64,000 nucleotides of DNA, taken from assembly GCA_037178625.1 (NCBI GenBank), contig CM074138.1, positions 2,356,001 through 2,420,000 on the forward strand, read 5' to 3'. Numbering within the stretch: the first letter of the stretch is position 1; the number at the start of each line of letters is the position of its first letter. Of this stretch, positions 43,079 to 54,580 are shown in pieces. The DNA is from Skeletonema tropicum (Eukaryota; Bacillariophyta; Thalassiosirophyceae; Thalassiosirales; Thalassiosiraceae). A program made the translations under genes and the position numbers. Under the pieces are notes generated by a model. The model did not search any database and was not told the origin of the DNA. It saw only the letters and a list, made by a program, of their open reading frames with translations.

Positions 43079-46000
43079 TCGAGAGGAAGAAGATGAAGTA
43101 TGATTGACAGCTATTTCAACTGGACCACGCCCAGTGTAAAAAGGAGCAATTCAATTGCTTAATCCACTGAACGCTGCTCTCTCTGGAGGGCAGCATAATG
43201 AGCACCAACGCATTAGGAGCGACGTTACGTGCAGGCGGAAGAAGTGGAAGAGGTGGTGGCCGTGGGGGACGCGGACGTGGCAATGCTCGTGGTGCTGGTG
43301 GTCGAGGTACGACAATCCCTCCAGCACCAATACGAACACCACAAACACCATCAACAACAATGTTGGAGCAACGCAATTGCTCAGTCTACTGAACACTGTT
43401 TTCCTTGGAGGCAGTAATGGGCAGACATTCGATGTCAACACATTAGGAGCGTTGTAAGCTGCAGCCCAGGGTGGGGGGCAACACGCATCAGGAGCGACGA
43501 ACACAGCAGCAGCCCACGCATGAAACGCGACGTTACCAGCAGTAGCCAACAACGCATGAGGAGCGACGTTGACAGCAGCCGTTCAAGGGGGTCACGCATC
43601 GACACCCGCTGCGAGTGCAGGTTCACTTCCACCTATTCGGACGGATCGTGAGCTTGCCGAGGATAAGTCATCCCTCACCCAGAAGGATGTCAAGTGTTTC
43701 GTTGAGACCTTCAATGGCACAGCTTATACACTGTCCAAAGAGCAAGAATGTAAAGTAATGTTATGTGAAGTTATGTGAAGTTAAGCTGGCGCTCCCGCTC
43801 TTGCAGCGGCAATGAGCGCACACGTGATTATTGACGACGGCCGCAGAGTCGTCTGTAGAAAGTTTGAACATGGCCTTATGTGCCCGTTTGTTTATGTAGC
43901 AACTAACCTTGTATGATAGCAGTGAGAACAGGTAATCTAAGACCTTTGGGAAGGAGCCCCATCAACCTTGAATGTATGCAGTGATGCCGCGGCGTCAGTG
44001 GAAAAGGTAATTGAAGACCTTTGGGCGTAACTCATTAACCTTGATAGAGCTAGATGACTAGCAGTAGCAATAAAACCGTTTTTACGCAGATGGACTAGCA
44101 ACAGTAATGTGACAGTGGCAACGCAGACGCGTCAGTCAGGTGACTAGGTAATCGAAGACCTCTGGGAAGATGTCCCATTAACCTTGACGGTAATAATTCA
44201 TAATGCTTTTGTCTGCAGGCGGACCAGCAATAACTTTTTATGGAGTTTTCATCGCGTTGACGGAAGGCGTTAAACTTGTTTCCTTGTTTCTCTAAACATG
44301 GCAGCACCAAGTTCACGGGGGAAGAAATTAGATGTCCTCATCTTTGTGGATACGTCAACGCTTTCCCATTCTCTCTTGTTTACAGTAATGCTAATGCAGG
44401 AATGAAGAGAGGTCAATGGCTCTTGGCGACTCTTTGATATCTACACGACATGGCACGATAGCTCTCCATCTGCAAGCGCATAGCTGCAGCGACCAGATAG
44501 TTAAGAGCGCCCAATCCTTGAGCAGGACTCCAGATGAAAGTGTCAGCGGTTACAAAGGTAGTAGCCGCGCGGAGGAGTGACATCAAATGATGATGTGCTC
44601 GATGTATTTTTTGAAATTCGACTGGATGAACTTGATTCCCGACTGGAAATGTATTTCAGTCCTATGAAGTAACGCTTGGTGTCGTCCGCTGTTGACAACG
44701 CTCAATACGAATATTCTGCATGGCGTCGATAGGGTGCTATGTATTCGAAATGTCATATGTCTCCAATTTGACGATTAAAGTTTAGCTCCAGACATGCGTG
44801 AACGACGTTGCTCTTGTGGAGAGTATCAGAATGATAGACAGGGAGAAGCCGATCACGAGACCTGTACTCGAACCGTCTAGAATAACGCTGAATAGTACGC
44901 CAAATGCATTCAGAGAAGCTCTGAACTCTGAAATTGACGAAACGGCAGCAGTAGTCTGATGCCAACATACGCACGAATCTCATGCCCTGCAAAGCCCTTT
45001 GTACATAATGTCTTCTTTGTACATAATGTCTTTATCTTTTGCACACGCAGGTGTGTTGTAATTACAATGATTGTTGAACTCTTTGCAGATGCTAACTCGC
45101 GGGGACTACCATGACTCTCAGGCAGGGTTCGGGGTAGCAACTAAAAGAAGCACAATCTCATCTGTTTAACGACATTTGCCGTTGCTGGCAAACTTACACT
45201 GCCATGTGTTATTTTGGACTCGGGATCTAACAAGTCATCTCACAATTGTAATGACTTACGGGGCAGTGATGTTGAGGTAAATCATCACATACAGTTCGAT
45301 CGACGGACTGTTTATCAACCATGGAAACTTTTTATGCACAACAGAGCAACAAGAATTGCCTCGCCGCCAAGCATACGTGAGCAAGTAGCTCCACGCACAA
45401 CTTCACACAGCTGATAAGAGACGAATGTCCATTGGATTGACAAGAGAACAATATGACGATGAAAGACATATGCGCAAGCGCAAGGAAGATAAATGCTTGA
45501 TACGCGAGCACCTTCTATGCAAGGATAGATACCACTTTGAACGCAAGTGTAGAGCAGGTTTCGGTCTGTTTCTATCGATTGATCTCAAGGAAAAGACGTA
45601 TTGCAAGATGCAGAACCAGCAAGGTCGACCTACTTAAGGTGGTATAATAGCGAAGTGAAGCCATATTTGAAAGAAGTGAAGCCATATTTGAAAGTTGGCA
45701 CAATAAAGGAGACCAAAATTGCAGAGTGGATTATCTGGAGGTTGTAAAGAGCTCATTACATGACGCTCGGACCTTTTAGGTATGCTCAAGAACGTCGGCG
45801 CTGACACCCGAAGTGGAATAGAAGTGCACATGAGTCGAATCCTTAGCAAGTTGGCCAAGCCATCATTCGACAAGAGTTCATATCGTACGTGCCGAGAGGA
45901 ACATGATAAACAGCCGTGGCACCAGTGGTACTGCCGCGATGGCAGCGGCAGAAAAGGTATTGCACCTCGGACCATGCTTCCTCTATGAAAGCCAGCTGCA

Positions 46001-48481
46001 TTATTTTGTAACAGCGGATGTGAATACAGTACGGCGCGTGGTTACTAGCGGCAAATACGTACTGGACTTGTGGTCATCCAAAGACTGCATGATAAGGAAA
46101 TGTCGCGTTATTATCCACAAGTGAAGAAGAAAGGTGGAGAAACGCTTTGCGGTCAAAGCAAGAACAGTGCTGAAATGGATGGCGAAATGCCGTGAGACAC
46201 TCTAACTCTTCTTGCTGGAAGTACGGCAGGAAGGACATGTGAGTATACAATGAATTATTCCAAGCTATCAGATTGCCACGCAGAGACGGTGCACGCAAGT
46301 CCAAACGAATGAGTGTAAGGATGGAACGAACACTCAAGTAAACAGGAATGATCAAACTTATCGTAGACCGATTGATAAGCTACCATAAATGTGCACGCAC
46401 ATGGGAGCTACACTGATGTTGCAGAAGCGACAGTGCTTGAAAAATATGATACACAATGGGCAACGTGATGTTGATGTTCTAGATACACTTGTCAGCATCA
46501 AACTCGACAACTTCCTTGTTGTTGGAATCCAATTCTATCTCCCGATCGTTCTCTGGATGTCGGGAAGAGAGCCCAGCGCCTAGACGTTGGCACTTGACTT
46601 GCTAGTTTGAGTTATGAACATGCGACTTTGACTTCGCCAAACATAGCAAAACACTTCTGAATGTTGCTTGACAGTTTGATAAACACCGTGGAAATTGATT
46701 TCGTGCAAATAGCCATCACATAGTGTGAGAGATAGCACACGACTTTGGAAGTGACTACATATAGCACAGGACTTCTTTGTTGTGGCGTCAGCTTAGGTAG
46801 CCTCACTGGTAGCAAATTGACAACAGCTTACTCGAACCATAGAGAGAAGGTGACGGCAGCAGCAAATAATCTTTGCGTTGCATTGCATGAAGCACAGAAC
46901 TTACTTCCGAGATTAAACAACTCTCCAGCCACTTGTTACACGAGACACAAATGAAATCGAGCTAGTAGTACAATGTGGTATCAGCTTAGAACGGCACAGG
47001 AATAATTGAGTCAGTGTGCTGAGCCCGTGGTAGGCCAGCTCGGACTGAGAGAAAGGATGATTGTGATAGGTATAACATCACGAGATGCCACCGAGATCAA
47101 CTAGATCAAAGCAGCCTCGGCATACGGGGACAATAACAGATATGCCTCACTTGCATGTTGTAAAACACCGCTGACAAGGTTGAAACCACAGTGTGAGCCA
47201 GATAGATGTGTACCGAAGTTGAATAATGTGAGCCGGACAAATGTGCGTCGAACTTGATATGCGCCGGATAGATAAATCGAGATACAAACGCCCAAAAGTG
47301 AGACAGGCACTCCACATCACACGATATCGAGACAATTGCGTCGAGACAGAAACAGACTCTTTTGTACAGAGTCGGAGATAACACGCTGGACACGACAAGA
47401 CCAGAGACTGATGTCATGGAAGACTTTCTTTGACAGGCAAAACAATGAAATAGGTCTGGCTTACTCGATAGCCGGAAAGCACAGTGAGGTCAGATAGCAC
47501 TAGCGTTGCAGCCACAGGCAGCAGTGATGTAGCCGCAGTTATTGAACAAAGCAAAGCAGACAAGCATCAGTTAAGATTATAGAAGACATCGAGGCCGAGG
47601 ATGTAGGCTACACCAGATGTAACATCAATACGCCCTACATGCATCAACAAGCATTGTTGAATGGAATGCATGCGCACAACAACGAGCAACCCGAATGTGT
47701 TGAATCAGAGTACAGTACCGCTACAACATTCCCTTACCCTGGTCACGAGCCAGATCGGTGGCAGACGGGGACACTGAAACAGGAATGCAAACGGGGACAG
47801 TTATCACGGCCATCCACACGAGACGCTCCTCATCGCTTTGAAACCACGGCGACTTGCTCGGAGAGATCCCCTCTCTCGCGCGAAGTGAAGAAATAGAATA
47901 CCGGAGACACAGACGTACGGTTTCACTCATTCAATACTTATTGAACGACCATCGAGCGAACAGAATGATACAATAGCAAGTGGGTAGATGATAACGTGAA
48001 AGCGCACTTCTAATTTGTCGCGAGCGGAAATAAGTTACAGGATGAATGAATGTCTAGGGACAAAAGAAATAGTAGAATATCCTGACGAAGACAAGATGGA
48101 TGAAGGATGTTGAGCAGATTTACTTCGCTCAGATAATGTGAAGAAACGATAAGATATCCATATCCGCCATCAGGCTTAGATCGATTGGTGGGGATAATGA
48201 TGATGTTGAGAAAGGATACTGATGGAAATTGCACAGGCAGAGGAAACTGGCGTACCCCCTACAATCAACAGAAGTAGGTTTAGTTGCGGTTATGGGTTCC
48301 GCAAGCGAGGATTTTTCGCGCACAAAAGTATACACTCATACACGCTTGACGAGTTAAGTGGAAATGAAAGATGAAGGGTTGGTGTTGGTATTGGTTGTTG
48401 ATCCTAGCATCTTTTCAATGTAAGGTCGGAATGAGACGAATCATATGCCTCGAGAGTCGAGAGTCTACGATTCGCGGGGAC
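43079..48481 (+). other. Non-coding interior of the LARD-like element
   Basis: No long ORF is present on either strand. The left part reads RGG-type pieces (43198-43392) and ALGATL/ALGAL repeats built on a GCATTAGGAGCGACGTT-like sequence. Between 43930 and 44190 a motif, AGGTAATCGAAGACCTYTGGG followed by CATTAACCTTGA, recurs three times at 75 and 140 base spacing. Near 45190-45260 one frame reads LTLPCVILDSGSNKSSHN, which resembles a retropepsin active site (D-S/T-G) but is short. At 47170-47270 a TGTGAGCCRGAYARATGTG motif is repeated. These are probably remains of gag and pol. Confidence 0.5.
43198..43392 (+). pseudogene. RGG-rich gag-like remnant
   Basis: The 64-codon frame MSTNALGATLRAGGRSGRGGG continues GRGGRGRGNARGAGGRG and then a Pro/Thr-rich part before a stop. 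RGG tracts occur in nucleic-acid-binding gag proteins. The neighbouring sequence repeats the ALGATL motif in other frames, which points to decay. The call is weak because Gly/Arg tracts also occur by chance in repeats. Confidence 0.3.
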
Positions 48482-48662
48482 CATTTAAAGTGGGACGCCT
48501 CGCTAGCTGGGAAGTGGTTACTCCACTACTTGAGGTGATGCGTAGAGCTATGGAGGAATTAGTAATCGGGCCGATGCCCTAACTATAATTTGTTTTATCA
48601 CCATGATGAACACCATCGTATGGAGCCTCGTATTGGACCTGCGGTGTGTGCTACTTTGAATG
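48482..48662 (+). repeat. Right terminal direct repeat, 181 bp
   Basis: It is the same as 34770-34950 apart from one base. It is preceded by the purine run GCGGGGA (48475-48481), a possible but poor polypurine tract. Confidence 0.85.
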
Positions 48663-48928
48663 CTGGGCCCTGGGATCTCCTCGAGGAGTTGCACGCCTCG
48701 AGCGTTAATACTGGGATCCCACGTAGCCCTCCTGTAGACGAATTGAATATCATCCAAAATGTTTGCAAGACCTCCTCTGCAGTCTGCAGTCACTATTGCT
48801 AGGCTATTTGGTGTGTGGGCTATGCCCACAACATACTCCTAGTCTGGTTATTAGTATACAACTAACTAGAGAGTAACCATGTATCTTGCCTTATATGTGA
48901 GAACTCGTCAAGATCTAACTGAGGATGT
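48663..48928. other. Spacer before the kinase pseudogene, copy 2
   Basis: It is nearly identical to 683-946 of copy 1 (for example one change in the CAAATAACTAG stretch). It holds no gene. Confidence 0.6.
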
Positions 48929-51900
48929 TTACATCATCACGCAGCAAAAATTTCTCTCATTTGATGACATAGATGCTCCCACGGTCAATCCTGTGTTTTC
49001 CTCCGGGATTTCTACCTCCTCGGTGCCCTCTAACTCTATCTCTTTCTTGGCAGTCTGTTTAATATACTCCTTGTGTTTGAGTTGCTCCACCTTGCGCTGT
49101 TTCGCACGCTCCTCCAGTGCCTTTTCAATTTCTTCTGGATCTGTCAGTGCAGTCCACAGCGCAGTGCCGTCTTCGGGATCACCAATTCGCTGCAAACCAG
49201 CAAAGTCACCGCTTTTGCCCTCTTTCAAGCCAGGATCATTCTTATCCAGAAAGTCCACAAACTCACGCAGCGAGGCACCACGCACTGACTTTTGTTCTTC
49301 ACCACCTCCTTTGACCTCTTCATGAACAACGCCAAACTCCTCCACTGAACTTTCTTTCTTGAGAAGCTCAACTGACTCTTGTGCGCCTTTTGTCAAAGTC
49401 TTGGGAACTTTTGGGACAGGAAAACCAAATAATACAGCCACACCCGCTACTCCATTGATGATGGACAGACCTCGCAATCCGAGCTGCATCAAAGGTACCA
49501 GCTTTGGCACAAGCTCTGTTGGCTTTGTGATTATTAGTGGCCACCCGTCTGCTTGTACGGGCTTGCCCGTTAGCTCATCAACGAGATAGAGGTACATCTC
49601 TTCTTGCACGATTAGGTCTTTAATTCCGTCCTTGATTACATCAAAGGCCTCATCGACCTCACCAGCAGCAACCTTTGAGCCAATCTGTTTGATGCGCTCG
49701 ACCTACTTCATGCCCGTCTTAAACTTCTCATAATGCTCTTTAAGATCGCCTTCAAGAGCAATATCTGCTCCTTCAGCATAAAGGTCAAGAGACGCAATGT
49801 CCGTTTCCAACCTAATGCCACTACCATCCTCTGCCGCAACGATATCAAGTATCTGCTTCTTTGCCTTTTCAACTGATTTCACTGGAGGTAGTTTCTCATT
49901 GACAACTGTGAAAGTAGTGGGTTTGTCAACTTCCGTAGCTTCAAAGATTCCCTTCATCAACACTTGGCGTGTGCGGCGGATTTCGGATTTGTTCTCGACG
50001 CTCAGCTGCTTTATCACTACAATGTTGGCATCCATCTTTTCCAGCAGAGCCCTGTCGTCTTGTCGATTCTTCGCAGCGTCTTCAATACTGTTTTTGATTT
50101 CTTCGAAGCTTTTCAAGACATCTATACTCTGGGCATTGAAAAATGGATGATCTTTCAACAGAGAAGCGATAGATGGCCTTTTCCCTGGTTCGTACTGCAG
50201 CAACTGACCGACAAGGTCGCGTGCTGCATCATCACGAATTTTCTTGAAAAGCTCGCTCAGCACCTCTGGCTGTGTCCCCCATGAGTACAAAACATGCATG
50301 GCCGCGCCTGACGCACAGTCATCCACAAAAGTGGAAGGGATGAGCGTTTCACCGGTCAACAGAGTGAATGCCAAAACGCCAAGCGACCATGCGTCGATAC
50401 TTTCTGATGCACGCACCAGGTCGTGAGGCAGGCCGTTGTGCACAGGTTGGCCATTTTTCGTACGAAATGACTTAACAACGTAATGAGCTTTCAGAACCCC
50501 TCGCTCCTTGTATGGCTTTGGTTTCACCTTTTCATAGAGATCTTTATCATTTTCAGCCTTCCAGTATTCATCGAACTTCTCAAGCTCCTCTTTTGACACA
50601 ATCCTCTCTATCATCTCGGGAGGCAGAACTGCCGACGAGAACTTGGCACCAGCAAACGACTCTTCCTCTTCACCTATTTTTACGATGCGTGCAGATGCAT
50701 CAAAGTCTATCAGACGCAATTTGTTGTCAATACGAAAGCGAACGATGTTGACCATCTTCAGATCACCACGCATTAGGTCCTGGTCGTGCAGATGCTGCAC
50801 AGCTTCAAATACTTGTCTGAGCATGTCTCGTACAACTTCAATTTGGGGCTGCTCCTGGAACAAGATTTGTTGCAGATTCCGTTCTGCGGCATTCATGATA
50901 ATGGCGTATTTGCCTGGCTTCACACCGCCGAGGGATTTCTCCACAATATCATTTAGACCACCGTCGCCCCTTTTCACTGCTTCAGCTATTTCGGTTTGTG
51001 ATGGTATATTTGAAAGCGCTGTTACCACATACTTTGAACTCAACTGATAGTCCACACGAGCTTTAGTCTCGCGTTCCCAATGATCCTTGTTCTGCATAAG
51101 CTTGATCACCACCTCGGGAGGACCATCGCCCAACTGCCGTTTGCAAATGGCTATGAACTCCGCCTTTGATATGGTCTTTTTGTCTGAACCCTTCAGAAAC
51201 AGATCAGGATCCAAGCCAATGATTCCGCAATAGCATTTAAGTCCTTCTTATCCAAATTTCCATCCTCATTTTTGTCCGCTTTGTCAAAGATGACGCCGTA
51301 GTTAGCTTTCTTGCCAAGATCTTGTGCACGAAACAATGTACTTGATGATGTGCGGTGCTCAGGAGGACCAGTATGGAGCTTGTACCTACTGCAAAAGAAT
51401 AAGTATTTATTCATTTCGGTGCGAGCCTCAGACAAAGCCGCACCAAGAGCAGTTCTACCTTCAGCATCACGGACATCAGCTAGGGCATGGATGTATTTAC
51501 CATAGCCAGTCCCGCCCTCTTCATTAGAGAGAACTTGTCGCACGGCGGCTATCGCAGTTTTAGTGTTGGAAGAAACACAAGTGAACCAACTACCAGAGTG
51601 TTCAATTGGCATGCCATCCTCGATTGCAACCGGCATATCAGCCTTGAGTAGCGCTAGGACCAAGTCCCCGGCGTCTTCGTTTTCGAGATACTTCTCAATA
51701 GGGAGCCTTCCATCCTTCAGTTTCTCCGTTGCCGCTTGAGGGTGAGCATTAAGAATCAATTGAATAGATCCCATCGACGCACCCTTTGCGATGGCAAAAT
51801 GCAGCGACAGGTGTCCATCATAATACTTCTCCTTCGCTGCATCAGGATTTGCTTTGATGAGTAGCTGTATCACTTCAACTGACGCATCTTTTTCGATGGC

Positions 51901-52689
51901 CCAATACAGCGGCAGGTGTCCGTAATTATTTTTCTCCTTCGCTGCATCAGGATATTCTTTCACGAGTAGCTGTATCACTTCTACCGACGCACCCTCTTCG
52001 ATGGCAACATGCAGCGGCAGGCTTCCACCTCTATTTTTCACCTTCAGCGCATAAGGATGTTCTTTGATAAGTAGCAGTATCACTTCCACCGACGCACCAA
52101 ATCCGACGGCATTATGCAGCGGCAGTTCTCCATCATCATTTTTCTCTTTCACTGCATCAGGATATTCTTCTATAAGCAGCTGTATCACTTTCGCCGACGC
52201 ACCTTTTTTGACAGCCTTTTGAGGCGGCAGTTCTTCTTATATATCTTTCTCCTTCACTGCATCAGGATATTCTTTGATAAGAAGCTGCATCACTTCGTCC
52301 GATGCACGTTCTTTGACGGCAAAATGCAGCGGCAGATTTCCATAATATCCATCTTTCTCCTTCACTGCATCAGGATATTCTTTGATAAGAAGCTGAATCA
52401 CTTCGTCCGACGCACCATTTCCGACGGCCCTATGCAGCGGCAGGTATCCTATTCCATCTTTCTCCTTCAGTGCATCAGGATATCCTTTGATAAGTAGATG
52501 TATCACTTCTGCTGACACACCGGAATAGGCGGCAACATGTAACGGCAACCATCCATCTCTATCTTTCTCCTTCAGTGCATCAGGATATTTGTCGATCAGA
52601 GCTTGAACATCCTCAACCTCAACATATTCTTTTTCTTCCCAAAGGAGCTTGTGCAGTGACTGTTCTTCTTCTTCGTCAGATGAAGACAT
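48929..52689 (-). pseudogene. Ankyrin / EF-hand / protein kinase / CaaX protein, copy 2 (broken)
   Basis: This copy lacks the 1.14 kb insertion, so the N-terminal frame (52689 to 52237, 150 aa) is whole. The TAA after EYPDAVKEKDI follows, then a 331 aa frame (52188-51193) with more ankyrin repeats and the EF-hand, then the kinase frame (51214-49703), then after a TAG at 49703-49705 the last 226 codons to the CCVMM end. The kinase frame keeps K38 (VVIK), D151 and N156 (RGDLKMVN), D170 (IDFD), the APE-like LPPEM and the C-lobe, counted from LDPDLF. At the position of the copy 1 stop it has Tyr (DEYWKAEND); at its own stop copy 1 has Trp (GMKWVERIKK). The C-terminal part (YLYLVDELTGKPVQADGWPL, GLRGLSIINGVAGVAVLFG) has no domain I can name with confidence. 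Each copy could be a pseudogene, or the stops may be assembly errors. Confidence 0.75.
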
Positions 52690-53158
52690 GATTCATTCAG
52701 AGGCCGCCCCTGCCTGCGATAATGGTCATGTTGACGTGAGAAGTAGTGGATTTGTTGGTATAATAATATCAAGTCTGCAGGACCGTGGGTGGGAGATGAT
52801 AAGGTCGCCGATAGTTACAGTCGGTTATGTCTTCACCACAGCAACCGCGCTGAGTTGTGATAGCTGGACTTTCCCACCAGATATTATTGTTAAGAGTCAG
52901 TTGATAGTGCCGATATTGCTAATGATAATTACTCACCACCGAAGACCAATATGGACTTCTTTCAAGAGGCAGCGTTTTCAAGTTTCAAGCAAATCGACAG
53001 AAATAATTTCCTCTCGATAATTGTGTTGTGCGTCATTGCAGATCGAAGTATCTACTCTCCATCGTTTTTTTTTTTTTTTCTCTCCATCGTTTCAGTGTCG
53101 ACCGCGGTGACATTCCTCTAGATTTTGTTGAATATAGCCTTGAGCTTGTGAAAGTACA
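52690..53158 (-). promoter_or_regulatory. 5' flanking region of the ankyrin-kinase gene, copy 2
   Basis: It is the same as 5840-6308, including the long T run. It is homologous to the ankyrin gene flank at 253-600. Confidence 0.5.
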
Positions 53159-53160
53159 TA

Positions 53161-54221
53161 CCGTCTATCTTAAAAAGTGTCCGTAGGACAGGACCACACT
53201 ATTGCAGCCCGGACACTGTCACTCCCCCTGCAAGGATGCACGGACACATTCTAGAATCCGGACACTTTCAAGGGTTTCTTAGAGCGCAACATGTAACAAC
53301 AAATACTTAAAATTATTCTACTCCATCTCTCCATCGCTATTGTCCCCATCCTCATCAATGATGCCAAATGCTGCTTCAATCGCGACAAAGTCATCTTCAT
53401 TCCCATTTTCCTCGTCTAAAAGATGGTCCAGCCCCTCCTGGCCACAATACTGCTTCACCATTTTATGTACCTCATCTTCGGTCCAAAGCACAACCTGCCC
53501 TTTATCCGAAAAGGAAAGCTCCTCTTCCGGAGTGTATCCACATGCAGTCCATGACTTTCTAACCATTTCTTCAGGAATCTTATCCCAGGCCTGAACAACC
53601 CATGTTGCCAATTGCTGTCGTGATGGAGCTTCAGGCGTCCCTTTTTCTTTGACGGGAGCAATGAGGCTGTATGCATCGTACAAGTCACAGAAGTAACCTT
53701 TGAAGACCTTGTTGATCACCTTGTCAAGAGGCTGTCCACATGGGGTTAGTCCTCCTGGTAAGATATCCACAGAAAGACAAGGAAGTGATAGGCAAAAGTC
53801 TTTCACCTCAGCTGTAGAATATGACTTGAAGTCATCCCACAGCACACCAATCTTGTTTTCGCATTCTCCTGTCTCTTTGTCATATCCACCAGCGGGCAAG
53901 ATAATCTTCTTCAGGTAGAGCTTGGTAAGAGCATGGTTTGAGCAAGCCTTCGGCGCTACTGTAATGTACGCTTTGTCGCGAGGAGGGTAATGGTTGCCAT
54001 GGCGATCAGGTTTGCGTTCATAAATTTCTCGAGCTTATTTTAACACAACATGGTGTGGTGGCCCGCCGTGCTGGGTTGTGCGTGCTGGCTTCGCACAAAG
54101 CATTTGAAAGTGTCCGAATCTGGTCGGACACTTCCTCGAAAAAGGCTGCGGACACCTACAAGTCACCTGAAAAACAGTCCGGACAACAGAAAAATCCGGA
54201 CACTTTTTAAGGTATAGACGG
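53161..54221 (-). mobile_element. Pogo/Tigger-type DNA transposon, copy 2
   Basis: It is flanked by TA at 53159-53160 and 54222-54223. It has the same length, TIRs and subterminal GGACAC motifs as the element at 6311-7371. Target and position are identical, so it was duplicated with the locus and is not an independent insertion. Confidence 0.85.
53318..54034 (-). pseudogene. Truncated pogo-type transposase, copy 2
   Basis: It has the same truncated DDE_1 C-terminal part as 6468-7184, with WDDFKSYS and GQPLDKVINKVF, no ATG, no DNA-binding domain and no first catalytic Asp. One residue differs (Lys for Thr in PVKEKG). Confidence 0.8.
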
Positions 54222-54232
54222 TACTTCTTTTA

Positions 54233-54512
54233 GACCCGTTCCGAGGTCTTAAAATCAGTGTCAAAATCAGTGTCAAAATCAGTGTAAAACGCCAAATCAT
54301 CGCCAATTACAGCGACCAAAAAAATTTTACAGCGACCAAATAGGCCACCGATCTGCCCCCTATTTGGTCGCTGTAAAAATTTTTTGGTCGGTGTAAAAAT
54401 TGATTTGACGGGGCTGGAACCGCGTTTCTGCCCGCCCCCCTGCAAATAGGGTGGCGCCAAAACATCATTTTACACTGATTTTTACACTGATTTTAAGACC
54501 TCGGAACGGGTC
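54233..54512. mobile_element. Harbinger-like MITE, 280 bp, copy 2
   Basis: It has TTA at both sides, the GACCCGTTCCGAGGTCTTAA TIR and the same central foldback as 7383-7662, with about one base of difference (AAAAAAATTT against AAAAAATTTT). Confidence 0.8.
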
Positions 54513-54580
54513 TTAGCCTCTCTCTCGCTCTCAGAGCGCGGCGGCGGATACAATACAAAGCAGACTCTGAGAAGTGTTGG

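Larger units (their letters stand above)
34770..48662 (+). mobile_element. Large element with 181 bp terminal direct repeats (LARD-like)
   Basis: It is flanked by CTGG at 34766-34769 and 48663-48666; the empty site GTGCCCTGGGCCCTGGG is in copy 1. Both ends carry a 181 bp direct repeat (34770-34950 and 48482-48662) that differs at one base. Each repeat begins CATTTAAAGT and ends ACTTTGAATG, a short imperfect inversion, so it starts CA and ends TG, not the usual TG...CA. TGGTTTATCAGACC follows the left repeat and could be a tRNA primer site. Subtracting the nested LINE, the interior is about 5.5 kb with no ORF above about 130 codons. Nearly identical repeats with a non-coding interior suggest a recently moved, non-autonomous LTR-type element. 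Confidence 0.6.

Noticed and set aside
45214..45414. Functional retropepsin gene in the LARD interior
   Set aside because: The DSGS motif lies in a frame of 66 codons without other protease features; it is at most a remnant.
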